Positions 53,264-61,958 of a stretch of 64,000 bases of DNA are shown here, piece by piece (position 1 is the first letter of the stretch; each line of letters opens with the position of its first letter). The translations under genes and the position numbers were made by a program. The stretch covers positions 4,837,001 to 4,901,000 of the forward strand of contig NZ_FMHW01000002.1 in assembly GCF_900090325.1 (NCBI RefSeq). Direction: 5' to 3'. The notes under the pieces were generated by a model. The model did no database searches, was not told where the DNA came from, and saw nothing but the letters and a program-made list of their open reading frames with translations. This DNA is from Micromonospora pallida. GTDB lineage: Bacteria; Actinomycetota; Actinomycetes; Mycobacteriales; Micromonosporaceae.

Positions 53264-56200
53264 GTCTCCGGCACCTCCATGTCGACGAAGTCGAAGGGCA
53301 CCCGGCCCTCGCGGGTCTGGCCGGTCACCTCACCGGCGCTGACCACCCCGGCCAGGGCCCGGCGGGTGGTACGCAGGCACGGGTGGTCCGGTCCGAGGAA
53401 GTCCCGGCCCAGTTCGACGGCCGTACGCAGCAGTTCCTCGGCCACCGTCGGCCGGCCCACGGCAGCCACGACGACGGCCTGGTTGACCAGCGCGCCGATC
53501 GCCCACGGGTGCGGTTCACCGAGGGTCGCGGTGAGCCCGGCCGTCGCCTTCTCCGCGTCGTCGACCGCCTCGTCGAGCCGTCCCCGGGCCCGCAGCACGA
53601 CCGCGCGCAGGCTGCGGCAGATATGCGTGAACGGGTGCTCCGGGCCGAGGTCGTGTTCGTAGCCGGCGAGGCTCTCCTCGACCAGCCGCTCCGCGTGCTC
53701 GCCGTCCCGGGCGAGGTGGTAGTCGACGGCGAGGCTGAGCCGGCAGGAGCGGGTCAGCGGGTTCTGCTCACCGACCAGCCGCCGCAGCGCGAGGTACGCC
53801 CGTCCGTTCAGCTCCTTGGCCCGGTCGAGCTGGCCACGCCGCCGCTCGGTGATCGCGAGGTTGCGCAGGATCCGCAGCAGTAGGGTGTCCTCGTCGCCGC
53901 GACCGCGACCACCCCGCCGCCGGTGCGCCTCGGCGAGCAGGCGGCGGGCCTCCTCCAGGTCGCCCAGCTCCCGCCGGAAGCTGCCGATGTCGCTGATCAG
54001 CCAAAGGGTGTCGGCGTTGTCCGCGCCGAAGAGCCGCGACCGCCGTTGGCGGGCCCGTTCCGCCACCCGCAGCGCCTCGTCGGAACGCCCGGCCAGGTGG
54101 AACGAGTTGGCCAGGTTGTGCGCGGCGATCAGCGTCTCCGGATGGTCGTTGCCGAACTGGTCCCGGAAGCCGCGCCAGGTGGCCTGGTCCTCGACCAGGG
54201 CGGCCCGGAACTGACCGAGTCCGCGCAGGTCGCCGGCCAGGCCCCGGCGGGTGACCAGGACCCAGGGATGGTCCGGGCCGAACAGCACCGTCCCCTCGCG
54301 CAGCGCCGTCCGGCTCAGCTCCAACGCCTCCGCGCCGCGACCGAGCGAGCGGGTGACGTCGGCCAGTCGGGTGGCCAGCCGCAGGGTGAACCGGTCCCGC
54401 CAGCCGTACCGGGCCAACCAGCGGTCCAGCGCCGGCCGCCACCGCCGCAGCGCGTCCGGCGCCTCGTCGTCGCCCCGGGCGATGAGGTGTTCGAGCTGTT
54501 CGACCAGCCACCGCCGGACCTCGTCGGGACCGTCCACGTCCAGCGCGTCGGAGCTGATCAGGTGCCGGTGCAGCTCGCGGCGTACGGCGGAGTCGGCGGC
54601 GATGGTCCGGGGCGCCGCGTCGGCCAGGCCGCGCAGGAACTGGATGCGCCGCGTCTCGCGTTCCTGGTCGGACATGCCGGCTCGGACGACGGCCTGCACA
54701 GCCGGGTGCATCCGCACCACGCCGGCCCGCCCCCAGGCGACCTCGACCAGCCGGAACCGGACCGCCGCCGCGAGCGCCCGGTCCATCTCCCACCCGTCGG
54801 CGCGCAGCATCGCGCCGTCGGCCTCGGAGAGGCCCTGTGCAACCTGCGCCCGCATCGGCCGGGACCCGAGGATCGTCAGGGACAGCCCCAGCGGGGAGGC
54901 GAAGGCGCACATCTGCGCCACCACCACCGCGACGCGGCCGCTGAAGTTCTCCCGCATCAGGGCCATCGCGACCCGCAGGATGCGGGCGGCGGCCGGCTCC
55001 CCGACCGGTTCGGCGACCGCCGCGCAGAAGGCCGGCACGGCGGTGTCGGCGCTGCGGGAGTCGGCGATCGCGGTCGCCGAGCTGAGCAGGACGCCGGCCT
55101 GCCCGAGCAGGCCCGAGGCGAGTCGCAGGTCGAGCGGGGACGCGCCGACCGTCTCGACCACCGCCGTCGCCGGCACCCGGGACAGCCCTCGCACCCTCCC
55201 GGTGAGCAGGCGTACCGCGTCGGTCTCGACGAGTTCGCCGACGGTGACGGTCACCGCGCCCGGTGGCGCGTCGGCGTCGGAGCGGCGGGTCACCACCACG
55301 TGGCCGGAACCGCTCGGCAGCAGGTCGGTCAGGTCTTCGTCCCCCGCGCCGTCGTAGACGACCAGCCACTGCCCGCTCCGCCGGCCCAGCTCGTACAGCA
55401 CCTCCTGGACCGGGTTGCCCCGGGGCTCGACACCCAGCTCGGCGGCGAGTTCGGTCAGCGCGGCCCGGACGTCGTGCAGCCCGCCCGCGGCGATCCAGAC
55501 GATCAGGTCGTAGTCCCAGCGGAAGCGGTGCGCGTACTCGCCGACGAGGCTGGTCTTGCCGACCGCGGCCGACCCGGTCACCACCACCGGCTGCCCGGCC
55601 GGGCCGGCCAGCAACATCTCCCGCAGCTCGGCCAGTTCCCGGTCGCGGCCGACGAAGAGGCGGGGCCGGGACGGCAGGTGGAACTCCCGGGGCGGTTCGT
55701 CCCGGCCGCCGGGGAAACCCGGTTGCCAGGACCGTTCGATCGGCACCGGTCGGATGCCGGCCAGCCCGAGCGTGCCGCGCAGCCGCTCCCGGGCCTGCTC
55801 CTCGGCGCACCCGGTCAGGTCGACCGTCCGGACGCCCTCGTCGGGCAGGGCGTCGTCGACAGCCGGGCCGGTCCGCGCGACCAGCAGCTCGGTCTCCGGG
55901 TCGGCGCGGACCGCGCCGACCACCCCGGCCAGCCACTGCTCCTCCGTGTCGTCCGCCGGCACCACCGCCAGCACGGTGGCCCGGCCGGGGAGACGGCGAC
56001 TTTCGTCGTCCGGGGGCCACGGCCGGGCCCGCACGCCCACCGTCGCCAGTTCGGCGCGAAGCCAGTCCGCCCAGGCCCGCTGGCGCGCCGGGTGGGCCAG
56101 GTACACCTCGCTCTGGTCGTCGGCGGCCTGCCGGCCCAGCCCGTACCGGTAGCGGGTGCGCAGCGACTCCGGTTCGGGCCGGACGGTGCCGAGCGCGCCG

Positions 56201-57045
56201 TCGGTGACCAGGCTCAGCAGGTCGCCGTACGCGGCGAGCACCCGGTCCCGGTGGGGCGATTCCTCCAGCAACGGGGCGAGGGTCTGCCCGGCGGAACTGC
56301 CCGGCACCTCCACCAGGTTCACCTCGACCGCGCCGGTGGGCTCGTCGAGCGCGGCACGCAACGCCCGGCGGACGGCGTCCCGCCGCTGGCCGGCGCGAGC
56401 CGGGTCGCGCTCGTCCACGGCGGTCGCCACGCCGACCAGCCGGACCCCGGCGGGCGAGGCCCGGTTCACCCCTCGGGCCAGCGCCGCCACCTCGGGCAGC
56501 CGGGGGTAGCGGTACGGGAAGCAGATCACCACCGCCTCGCAGAGCACCGCCGCCCAGCTCGCCACCGTCGGGTCGGTGTCGACCGGGTCGAGGAGGACGA
56601 TGTCGTACTCGGTGCGGCGCAGTTGCCGGCGCAGCTCGGTGAAGGAGGCGTCGGCCAGGTCCTCGGAGGGCGGCCACGGGGCCGACTCGGGGGTCCAGAC
56701 CACGTCCAGCCGGCCGGGCGGGGCCGCGTACCGGCGTAGGACGGGCGGTTCGGCGAACTGCCGGGCGGACCCCGGCGTGACAGGGAAGATCGAGCGGGCC
56801 AGCTCCGGTGGGAGCTGCTCGGCGACCGGCCACTCGTCGGTGTGGAACATGCGCAGGTGCTCGTGCACGCGCACGGCGCCCCGGCCGGCGTCGACCACGA
56901 GCACCCGGCGGCCGGCCCGGGCCAGGATCCAGGCCAGGTTGCTGACCAGGTTGGTACGCCCGGTCCGGCTGGTCGGCGCCAGGAAGGCCACCACCCTGGT
57001 GCCGGTCGGCGCGCGGTCCGACCGGGACGGCACCGGTCCGGTCAT
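53260..57045 (-). CDS. fxsT: FxsT-like ParA/TIR/NB-ARC/TPR protein (FxSxx-COOH system type)
   Basis: 1261 residues, four regions. 1: ParA/MinD-like domain (about 15-260) whose P-loop reads APTSRTGRTNL, lacking the lysines of KGGxGKT (Arg30 replaces the second), with LVVDAGRG and DIVLLDPVDT; probably cannot hydrolyse ATP normally. 2: TIR-like segment (about 318-440; YLAHPARQRAWADWLRAEL). 3: NB-ARC NTPase (about 470-780) with VGRDRELAEL and P-loop TGSAAVGKTSLV (Lys497). 4: TPR array (about 880-1240) with units such as FGPDHPWVLVTRRGLAGDL. This order is that of FxSxx-COOH system TPR proteins. It follows the small peptide gene by 27 bases and overlaps the roadblock-like gene. Confidence 0.8.
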   Translation of the reverse strand: MTGPVPSRSDRAPTGTRVVAFLAPTSRTGRTNLVSNLAWILARAGRRVLVVDAGRGAVRVHEHLRMFHTDEWPVAEQLPPELARSIFPVTPGSARQFAEPPVLRRYAAPPGRLDVVWTPESAPWPPSEDLADASFTELRRQLRRTEYDIVLLDPVDTDPTVASWAAVLCEAVVICFPYRYPRLPEVAALARGVNRASPAGVRLVGVATAVDERDPARAGQRRDAVRRALRAALDEPTGAVEVNLVEVPGSSAGQTLAPLLEESPHRDRVLAAYGDLLSLVTDGALGTVRPEPESLRTRYRYGLGRQAADDQSEVYLAHPARQRAWADWLRAELATVGVRARPWPPDDESRRLPGRATVLAVVPADDTEEQWLAGVVGAVRADPETELLVARTGPAVDDALPDEGVRTVDLTGCAEEQARERLRGTLGLAGIRPVPIERSWQPGFPGGRDEPPREFHLPSRPRLFVGRDRELAELREMLLAGPAGQPVVVTGSAAVGKTSLVGEYAHRFRWDYDLIVWIAAGGLHDVRAALTELAAELGVEPRGNPVQEVLYELGRRSGQWLVVYDGAGDEDLTDLLPSGSGHVVVTRRSDADAPPGAVTVTVGELVETDAVRLLTGRVRGLSRVPATAVVETVGASPLDLRLASGLLGQAGVLLSSATAIADSRSADTAVPAFCAAVAEPVGEPAAARILRVAMALMRENFSGRVAVVVAQMCAFASPLGLSLTILGSRPMRAQVAQGLSEADGAMLRADGWEMDRALAAAVRFRLVEVAWGRAGVVRMHPAVQAVVRAGMSDQERETRRIQFLRGLADAAPRTIAADSAVRRELHRHLISSDALDVDGPDEVRRWLVEQLEHLIARGDDEAPDALRRWRPALDRWLARYGWRDRFTLRLATRLADVTRSLGRGAEALELSRTALREGTVLFGPDHPWVLVTRRGLAGDLRGLGQFRAALVEDQATWRGFRDQFGNDHPETLIAAHNLANSFHLAGRSDEALRVAERARQRRSRLFGADNADTLWLISDIGSFRRELGDLEEARRLLAEAHRRRGGRGRGDEDTLLLRILRNLAITERRRGQLDRAKELNGRAYLALRRLVGEQNPLTRSCRLSLAVDYHLARDGEHAERLVEESLAGYEHDLGPEHPFTHICRSLRAVVLRARGRLDEAVDDAEKATAGLTATLGEPHPWAIGALVNQAVVVAAVGRPTVAEELLRTAVELGRDFLGPDHPCLRTTRRALAGVVSAGEVTGQTREGRVPFDFVDMEVPET

Positions 57046-57072
57046 CGCGGCTTTCGCCCGTCCGGACGGTGG

Positions 57073-57333
57073 TCACCCGTCATGTCCATCCCTCTCCATT
57101 CGGTCGGTTTCCGCTCGCCTCCGCCCGGTGGCCGGCGCGACTCCCGGATCGCTGGTCTGGTTGGGGAACCACAGGAAGTGACCACGGGGCTCGCCGGTCT
57201 CGTCGAGGAGCCGCCGTAACGACTGCCGCAGAAGTTTCCGGGGCAGCGCGTCGAGATCCGACGGATCCATTTCCTCAGCATTGAGGAGATCAGATATCAG
57301 AGGGGCGTCATGACTGCTCATCCTTTCCGACAT
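57073..57333 (-). CDS. Small precursor-like peptide (FxsA-like, atypical C-terminus)
   Basis: 86 residues from ATG 57333 (GAAGGTGG upstream; a second ATG lies at 57321). The N-terminal 50 residues have the look of FxsA leaders: LISDLLNAEEMDPSDLDALP, then LLRQSLRRLLDETGEP. The next segment GHFLWFPNQ occupies the place of the family's FxSxx ending, but the chain goes on for about 30 Arg/Asp-rich residues to GHDG, so no FxSxx-COOH terminus exists. Lies between the FxsT-like gene and a divergent HEXXH gene, the positions of precursor and modification or processing proteins. Substrate role is inference. Confidence 0.65.
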   Translation of the reverse strand: MSERMSSHDAPLISDLLNAEEMDPSDLDALPRKLLRQSLRRLLDETGEPRGHFLWFPNQTSDPGVAPATGRRRAETDRMERDGHDG

Positions 57334-57401
57334 GCTTTGCCCCACCTTCGATCTATTGAGAACCGCACCGCAGTCAGCACAGCCAGCGCCCCGCCAGTAA
57401 C

Positions 57402-57438
57402 ATATCGTAGCGTTCATCGATATTCAGCAGTCATATCG
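57402..57438. promoter_or_regulatory. Triple ATATCG/CGATAT motif between precursor and HEXXH genes
   Basis: ATATCG at 57402-57407, CGATAT at 57418-57423 and ATATCG at 57433-57438; the last two form an inverted repeat with a 9-base spacer. The 113-base divergent intergenic region is AT-rich for this genome. Candidate shared operator. Confidence 0.55.
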
Positions 57439-57446
57439 GGGGAACG

Positions 57447-58919
57447 GTGCGTGATCCGGGACGGTCGTCGATGTGGACCGACCGACACGTGATGTCCGCC
57501 GGAACGTTTCTGTCGCTGGCCCGGGGTGGTGGCGGGCCGTCCGCCGTCCGGACCCTGCTGGCCGCCCAGTACAGCCGGAACCTGCTGACGCTGCGTGAAC
57601 TCGTGGAACGGTGCGCCGACCTCGACCACCCGCACACCGATCTGGTCCGGCGGGCGTGGGGGCTGCTCGGCGAACTCCGCCGGACCGCCCCGGGGGCGGT
57701 CCGGCGGGTGCTGACGTACCCCAGCGTGAGCGCCTGGGCGGCGGAGACGCTCGCCCGGTTGGCGCCGGTCGGCCACCTCGGTCAGGACAGCACCGGCGAC
57801 GGACCCCACGCGGCGGCCTGGCCGGCCATGCTCGGGCCGGTCGTCGCGGCGGCGGCCCGGCAGGCCCGTACGCCGGTGGCGATCGGGTTCCCGACCCCAC
57901 CCGGGTCGGCGTTCCCGCTGCCCATGACGGGTCACGTGCGGCTCGCCCCGGACGCTCCCGCGTACGTCGAACTGGCCGTCACCGCCGACGGGGTGACCGT
58001 CGACGGCGTACCGCTGCGCCCCGGCGCGCAGTGGTGGCCGGCGCCCCGGCTGCACGCCGGGGGCGGCCTGGACCTGCGGCTGGACGACCTCTGGTCGCTC
58101 TCCCGCCCGGCCACCCCGGTACGCCCCGACGAGGCGGCGCGGTGGCGGATGTCGCTCGCCCCGGCCTGGCGGCTGCTCGCCACCCACCACCGGGAGTACG
58201 CCGCCGAACTGGCCGCCGCGATCTCCATGGTCATGCCGCTGCCGCCCGGGGCCCCTGAGCTGACCGGCTCCGGCGTGCCGGCGGAGGCGGGGGCGGCGCT
58301 GATCAGCGGCACCTTCCCGGTCGGCGTGGGGTGCGTCGCGCTCTGCGGTGGCGGGGAGGCGACGACCACGGCGGCGACCCTGGTGCACGAGTTGGCCCAC
58401 AACAAGCTCGCCGCGTTGGAGAATCTCTTTCCGCTGCTGCGGCCCGGGGACGACGTCCGGTTCCCCGCGCCCTGGCGGGTCGGACCGCGTCCGCTGCCGG
58501 CCCTGCTCCAAGGGCTCTACGCGCACGCCTGCGTAGCCCGGTTCTGGCTTCGCCAGCAGCACCACGAGGCGCGGCCGGACGGACTCCGGCGGGCCCGGAC
58601 GGAGTTCCGCCAGGCCCGGTCCGCCTGCCGGGAGGTGGCCGAGCTGCTGCTCGCCGGCGACCGGCTCACCCCGCCCGGCCAACTGCTGGTGGAGCAGTTG
58701 CACCGGGCGACGACCGGTCAGGCATCGGTCGACACGACCGGGGCACGCAGCACGACCAGGACGCACAGCACGGTCGCGTCGCGCGTCCCGGCCGGGACGC
58801 GCGACGCGACCAGCACGACCGGAACACGCGGCGCGACCAGCACGACCGGGACGCGCGGCACGACCAGCACGACCGGAACACGCGGCGCGACCGGCCGGGC
58901 GTGCCGGCCAGTCGCGTGA
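57447..58919 (+). CDS. HEXXH motif-containing putative peptide modification protein
   Basis: 490 residues from GTG 57447 (GGGGGA upstream). N-terminal helical domain (SAVRTLLAAQYSRNLLTLREL), beta-rich centre, and the zinc-type HELAH motif at H314-E315-H318 within TLVHELAHNKL, followed by LLQGLYAHACVARFW, the layout of the HEXXH family linked to FxSxx-COOH peptides. The last 60 residues are a Thr/Ser/Arg repeat (ATSTTGTRG units) encoded by 27-base tandem repeats, probably disordered. Divergent from the precursor-like gene. Could process or modify the peptide; no radical SAM partner is seen in the window. Confidence 0.85.
   Translation: MRDPGRSSMWTDRHVMSAGTFLSLARGGGGPSAVRTLLAAQYSRNLLTLRELVERCADLDHPHTDLVRRAWGLLGELRRTAPGAVRRVLTYPSVSAWAAETLARLAPVGHLGQDSTGDGPHAAAWPAMLGPVVAAAARQARTPVAIGFPTPPGSAFPLPMTGHVRLAPDAPAYVELAVTADGVTVDGVPLRPGAQWWPAPRLHAGGGLDLRLDDLWSLSRPATPVRPDEAARWRMSLAPAWRLLATHHREYAAELAAAISMVMPLPPGAPELTGSGVPAEAGAALISGTFPVGVGCVALCGGGEATTTAATLVHELAHNKLAALENLFPLLRPGDDVRFPAPWRVGPRPLPALLQGLYAHACVARFWLRQQHHEARPDGLRRARTEFRQARSACREVAELLLAGDRLTPPGQLLVEQLHRATTGQASVDTTGARSTTRTHSTVASRVPAGTRDATSTTGTRGATSTTGTRGTTSTTGTRGATGRACRPVA
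58806..58886 (+). repeat. 27-base tandem repeat, three units, in the HEXXH gene 3' end
   Basis: Units at 58806-58832, 58833-58859 and 58860-58886 (start GCGACCAGCACGACCGG), a partial fourth after, each coding ATSTTGTRG or TTSTTGTRG. In-frame unit length means copy number can vary without breaking the gene. Confidence 0.85.
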
Positions 58920-58958
58920 CCCGCGTCGACCCTCTGGGGCCGACTCCGTCCGACGAGG

Positions 58959-60122
58959 TCAGTCGCGCAGGAGCTGCCGGGCCATGACGATGCGCTGCAC
59001 CTGGTTGGTGCCCTCGTAGATCTGGGTGATCTTGGCGTCCCGCATCATCCGCTCGACCGGGTAGTCCCGGGTGTACCCGTAACCGCCGAGGAGCTGGACG
59101 GCGTCGGTGGTGATCTCCATGGCGGCGTCCGAGGCGAAGCACTTCGCCGCCGCCCCGAAGTAGGTCAGGTCGGCGTCGCCCCGCTCGGACTTGCCGGCTG
59201 CCACGTAGGTGAGCTGCCGGGCCGCCTCCAGCTTCATGCCCATGTCGGCGACCATGAACTGGATGCCCTGGAACTCCGCCACCGGCTTGCCGAACTGCTT
59301 GCGCTCCTTGACGTACCCCTTGGCGTAGTCGAGCGCGCCCTGGGCGATGCCGATCGCCTGGGCGGCGATGGTGACCCGGGTGTGGTCCAGGGTCCGCATG
59401 GCCGTCGCGAAGCCGGTGCCCTCCGCGCCGATCATCCGGTCGGCCGGGATGCGCACCTCGTCGAAGTAGACCTCCCGGGTGGGCGAACCCTTGATGCCGA
59501 GCTTCTTCTCCGGGGCGCCGAAGCTGACCCCCGGGTCCGACTTCTCCACCACGAAGGCGGAGATTCCCCTGGACCGGGCTGTGGGATCGGTCACGGCGAA
59601 GACCGTGTAGAACTCGGAGACCCCGGCGTTGGTGATCCACCGCTTGACCCCGTTGAGCACCCAGTGATCCCCGTCACGGACCGCCCGGGTGGTCATCGAG
59701 GCCGCGTCGCTGCCCGCCTCCGGCTCGGAGAGGCAGTACGAGAACATCGCCTCGCCGGCGGCGACCGGGGTCAGGTAACGCCGCTTCAGTTCCTCGGAGG
59801 CGGCCAGCAGCAGCGGCATGGTGCCGAGCTTGTTGACCGCCGGGATCAGCGAGGACGCGCCGCAGGCGCGGGCCACCTCCTCGATCACGATGGCCGTGGC
59901 CAGGGCGTCCGCGCCGGCACCACCGTACTCGGTCGGAATGTGCGGAGCGTGGAAGTCGGCGGCCCGCAGGGCGTCGTACGACGCCTTGGGGAATTCGCCG
60001 GTTTCGTCGGCCTCGGCGGCGTGCGGGGCGACCTTCGCCTCACAGACCTCCCGGACCGCCTCCCGGATCGCCTCGTGCTCCTCGGGTAACCGATAGACGT
60101 CGAACGACTGCTCTGCGGCCAT
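58959..60122 (-). CDS. Acyl-CoA dehydrogenase (FadE25-like)
   Basis: 387 residues, standard length. FAD and substrate motifs: [20 protein letters not shown] (about 130-149; landmark [10 protein letters not shown]), [51 protein letters not shown], and the C-terminal catalytic region [32 protein letters not shown] with Glu in YEGTN as the base. Oxidises acyl-CoA to enoyl-CoA, passing electrons to ETF. From memory close to mycobacterial FadE25. Convergent with the HEXXH gene. Not linked to other beta-oxidation genes in the window. Confidence 0.95.
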   Translation of the reverse strand: MAAEQSFDVYRLPEEHEAIREAVREVCEAKVAPHAAEADETGEFPKASYDALRAADFHAPHIPTEYGGAGADALATAIVIEEVARACGASSLIPAVNKLGTMPLLLAASEELKRRYLTPVAAGEAMFSYCLSEPEAGSDAASMTTRAVRDGDHWVLNGVKRWITNAGVSEFYTVFAVTDPTARSRGISAFVVEKSDPGVSFGAPEKKLGIKGSPTREVYFDEVRIPADRMIGAEGTGFATAMRTLDHTRVTIAAQAIGIAQGALDYAKGYVKERKQFGKPVAEFQGIQFMVADMGMKLEAARQLTYVAAGKSERGDADLTYFGAAAKCFASDAAMEITTDAVQLLGGYGYTRDYPVERMMRDAKITQIYEGTNQVQRIVMARQLLRD

Positions 60123-60363
60123 GTTGGGCCCTCCCCTTCACCGCTATCATGCGCAGACCGTGGCTTCGTGGGTCACGGACGACGCAGACTGAGGATAGCG
60201 ACCAGAGTTCAGTGATAGTTACCGGCGCGTAGGCTCCTGCTCGACGACCCCTACAGCGTCGGCGGACCATGAAGACGGCAAAGCTGTCATGCGGTGCCCG
60301 GCGAGGCGCCGCGGCCGATTGCGACGCAACGAAGCGCCGCCAGCGCGAGCGGAGAAGACAGGC
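60123..60363. promoter_or_regulatory. Divergent promoter region
   Basis: Between acyl-CoA dehydrogenase and the nucleotide-sugar dehydrogenase. Less GC-rich around 60185-60230 (GACCAGAGTTCAGTGATAGTTACC). Probable promoters for both genes; no specific operator found. Confidence 0.4.
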
Positions 60364-61791
60364 GTGACGATCCCGTACCCGAACACCCAGCCGATGCCGG
60401 CGATCCCGGCGGTGACACCCCCCTCCGGTGCTCCCCGGCCCCGGGTCACCTTCCTCGGCACCGGCTACCTCGGTGCGACGTACGCCATCTGCTACGCAGA
60501 ACTCGGCTACGAGGTGCTCGGCTACGACGTCGACGTAGACAAGATCGCCAAGCTGAACGCGGGCGAGGTGCCGATCCACGAGCCCGGCCTGGACGAACTG
60601 CTCAAGCGCAACCTGGCCGCCGGCCGGCTGCGGTTCAGCACCGACATCGCCGAGACCGCCGCATTCGGTGACGTGCACTTCATCTGTGTGGGCACCCCGC
60701 AGCGCGCCGACGGCCTCGGTGCCGACCTCACCTACGTCGAGGCGTCGGTCACCAGCCTGGCCCAGCACCTCACCCGCAAGGCGCTGATCGTCGGCAAGTC
60801 CACCGTGCCGGTCGGCACGGCCGAGTGGGTCGAGCAGCTCGTCGGCAAGCACAGCTCCCCCGACCTGGGCATCGAGGTGGCGTGGAGCCCCGAGTTCCTC
60901 CAGGAGGGCTTCGCCGTCGACGACGTGCTGCGCCCCAACCGGATCGTGGTCGGGGTGAAGAGCGAGTGGGCCAACGGCATGCTCTACGCCGCCCACAAGG
61001 GCGTCTTCGACCTGGCCGCCACCGAGGACCGCGAGGTGCCGCTGGTGGTCACCGACTTCGCCACCGCCGAGCTGGTCAAGGTCGCCGCGAACGCCTTCCT
61101 CGCCACCAAGATCTCCTTCATCAACGCGATGGCCGAGGTCTGCGAGGCCTCCGGCGGCGACGTCACCCAGCTCGCCCGGGCCATCGGGTACGACCCCCGG
61201 ATCGGCAACCGCTTCCTCCAGGCCGGGCTCGGCTTCGGCGGCGCGTGCCTGCCCAAGGACATCCGCGCCTTCCAGGCCCGCGCCCAGGAGCTGGGGGCCG
61301 GCGAGGCACTGCGCTTCCTGCACGAGGTCGACCTGATCAACCTGCGCCGCCGCAGCCGGGTGCTGCAACTCGCCGCCGACCTGCTCGGCCGCCGGTACGG
61401 TCCGGCCGGCCCGGATCTCACCGGCACCCGGATCGCGGTGCTCGGGGCCACCTTCAAGCCCAACACCGACGACGTCCGGGACGCCCCGGCGCTCGCCGTG
61501 GCCGCGCTGCTCGGCAAGGCCGGCGCGGACGTACGCGTCTACGACCCGCAGGGCATGGAGAACGCCCGCCGGGCGATGCCCGAGCTGAGCTACGAGCCGA
61601 GCATGAACGAGGCGGTGACCGGGGCCGACCTGGTCTGCGTCCTCACCGAGTGGGCCGACTTCCGCAACGCCGACCCGGTCGCCCTCGGCGAACTGGTCGC
61701 CGAGCGCCGGGTGGTGGACGGGCGCAACTGCCTGGACTCGGCACTCTGGGTCCAGGCCGGCTGGCAGTACCGGGGCATGGGCCGCCCCTGA
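60364..61791 (+). CDS. UDP-glucose/GDP-mannose dehydrogenase family protein
   Basis: 475 residues from GTG 60364 (GGAG nine bases upstream). N-terminal Rossmann motif VTFLGTGYLGATYA (about 28-41), VGTPQRADGLGADLTYVEA, KSTVPVGTA, SPEFLQEGFAVDD, then the catalytic Cys in GLGFGGACLPKDIRAF (about 300), and the C-terminal NAD-like domain LGATFKPNTDDVRDAP. Oxidises UDP-glucose (or a related sugar nucleotide) to the uronate in two NAD-dependent steps, feeding cell-envelope polysaccharide. Single-gene unit, followed by a terminator. Confidence 0.93.
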   Translation: MTIPYPNTQPMPAIPAVTPPSGAPRPRVTFLGTGYLGATYAICYAELGYEVLGYDVDVDKIAKLNAGEVPIHEPGLDELLKRNLAAGRLRFSTDIAETAAFGDVHFICVGTPQRADGLGADLTYVEASVTSLAQHLTRKALIVGKSTVPVGTAEWVEQLVGKHSSPDLGIEVAWSPEFLQEGFAVDDVLRPNRIVVGVKSEWANGMLYAAHKGVFDLAATEDREVPLVVTDFATAELVKVAANAFLATKISFINAMAEVCEASGGDVTQLARAIGYDPRIGNRFLQAGLGFGGACLPKDIRAFQARAQELGAGEALRFLHEVDLINLRRRSRVLQLAADLLGRRYGPAGPDLTGTRIAVLGATFKPNTDDVRDAPALAVAALLGKAGADVRVYDPQGMENARRAMPELSYEPSMNEAVTGADLVCVLTEWADFRNADPVALGELVAERRVVDGRNCLDSALWVQAGWQYRGMGRP

Positions 61792-61802
61792 TCGCGTGAC
61801 CG

Positions 61803-61836
61803 GGGCCGGTCGGGGAGCACTCTCCGCGACCGGCCC
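61803..61836 (+). terminator. Terminator after nucleotide-sugar dehydrogenase
   Basis: GGGCCGGTCG (61803-61812) pairs perfectly with CGACCGGCCC (61827-61836), with inner GGAG/CTCC pairing. Confidence 0.7.
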
Positions 61837-61958
61837 TACGTGTGTCCGCGACTTTTCTGTCCGCGACGCGGCGGCAACTATCGAAATCCGTGCCGGGTTT
61901 GGGCATGCTGCCACAGTGGGATTCCACAGTGCGGGGCAATCGGTCGGAGGGGTAACTC

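Noticed and set aside
53923..56739. 938-residue plus-strand frame over the FxsT-like gene
   Set aside because: Gly/Arg/Gln-rich composition without domains; shadow of a gene with clear NB-ARC and TPR regions.
57042..57281. 79-residue minus-strand frame overlapping the precursor-like peptide
   Set aside because: Alternative frame, no ribosome binding site, Arg/Pro-rich without leader-like features; the 86-residue frame has FxsA-like leader motifs.
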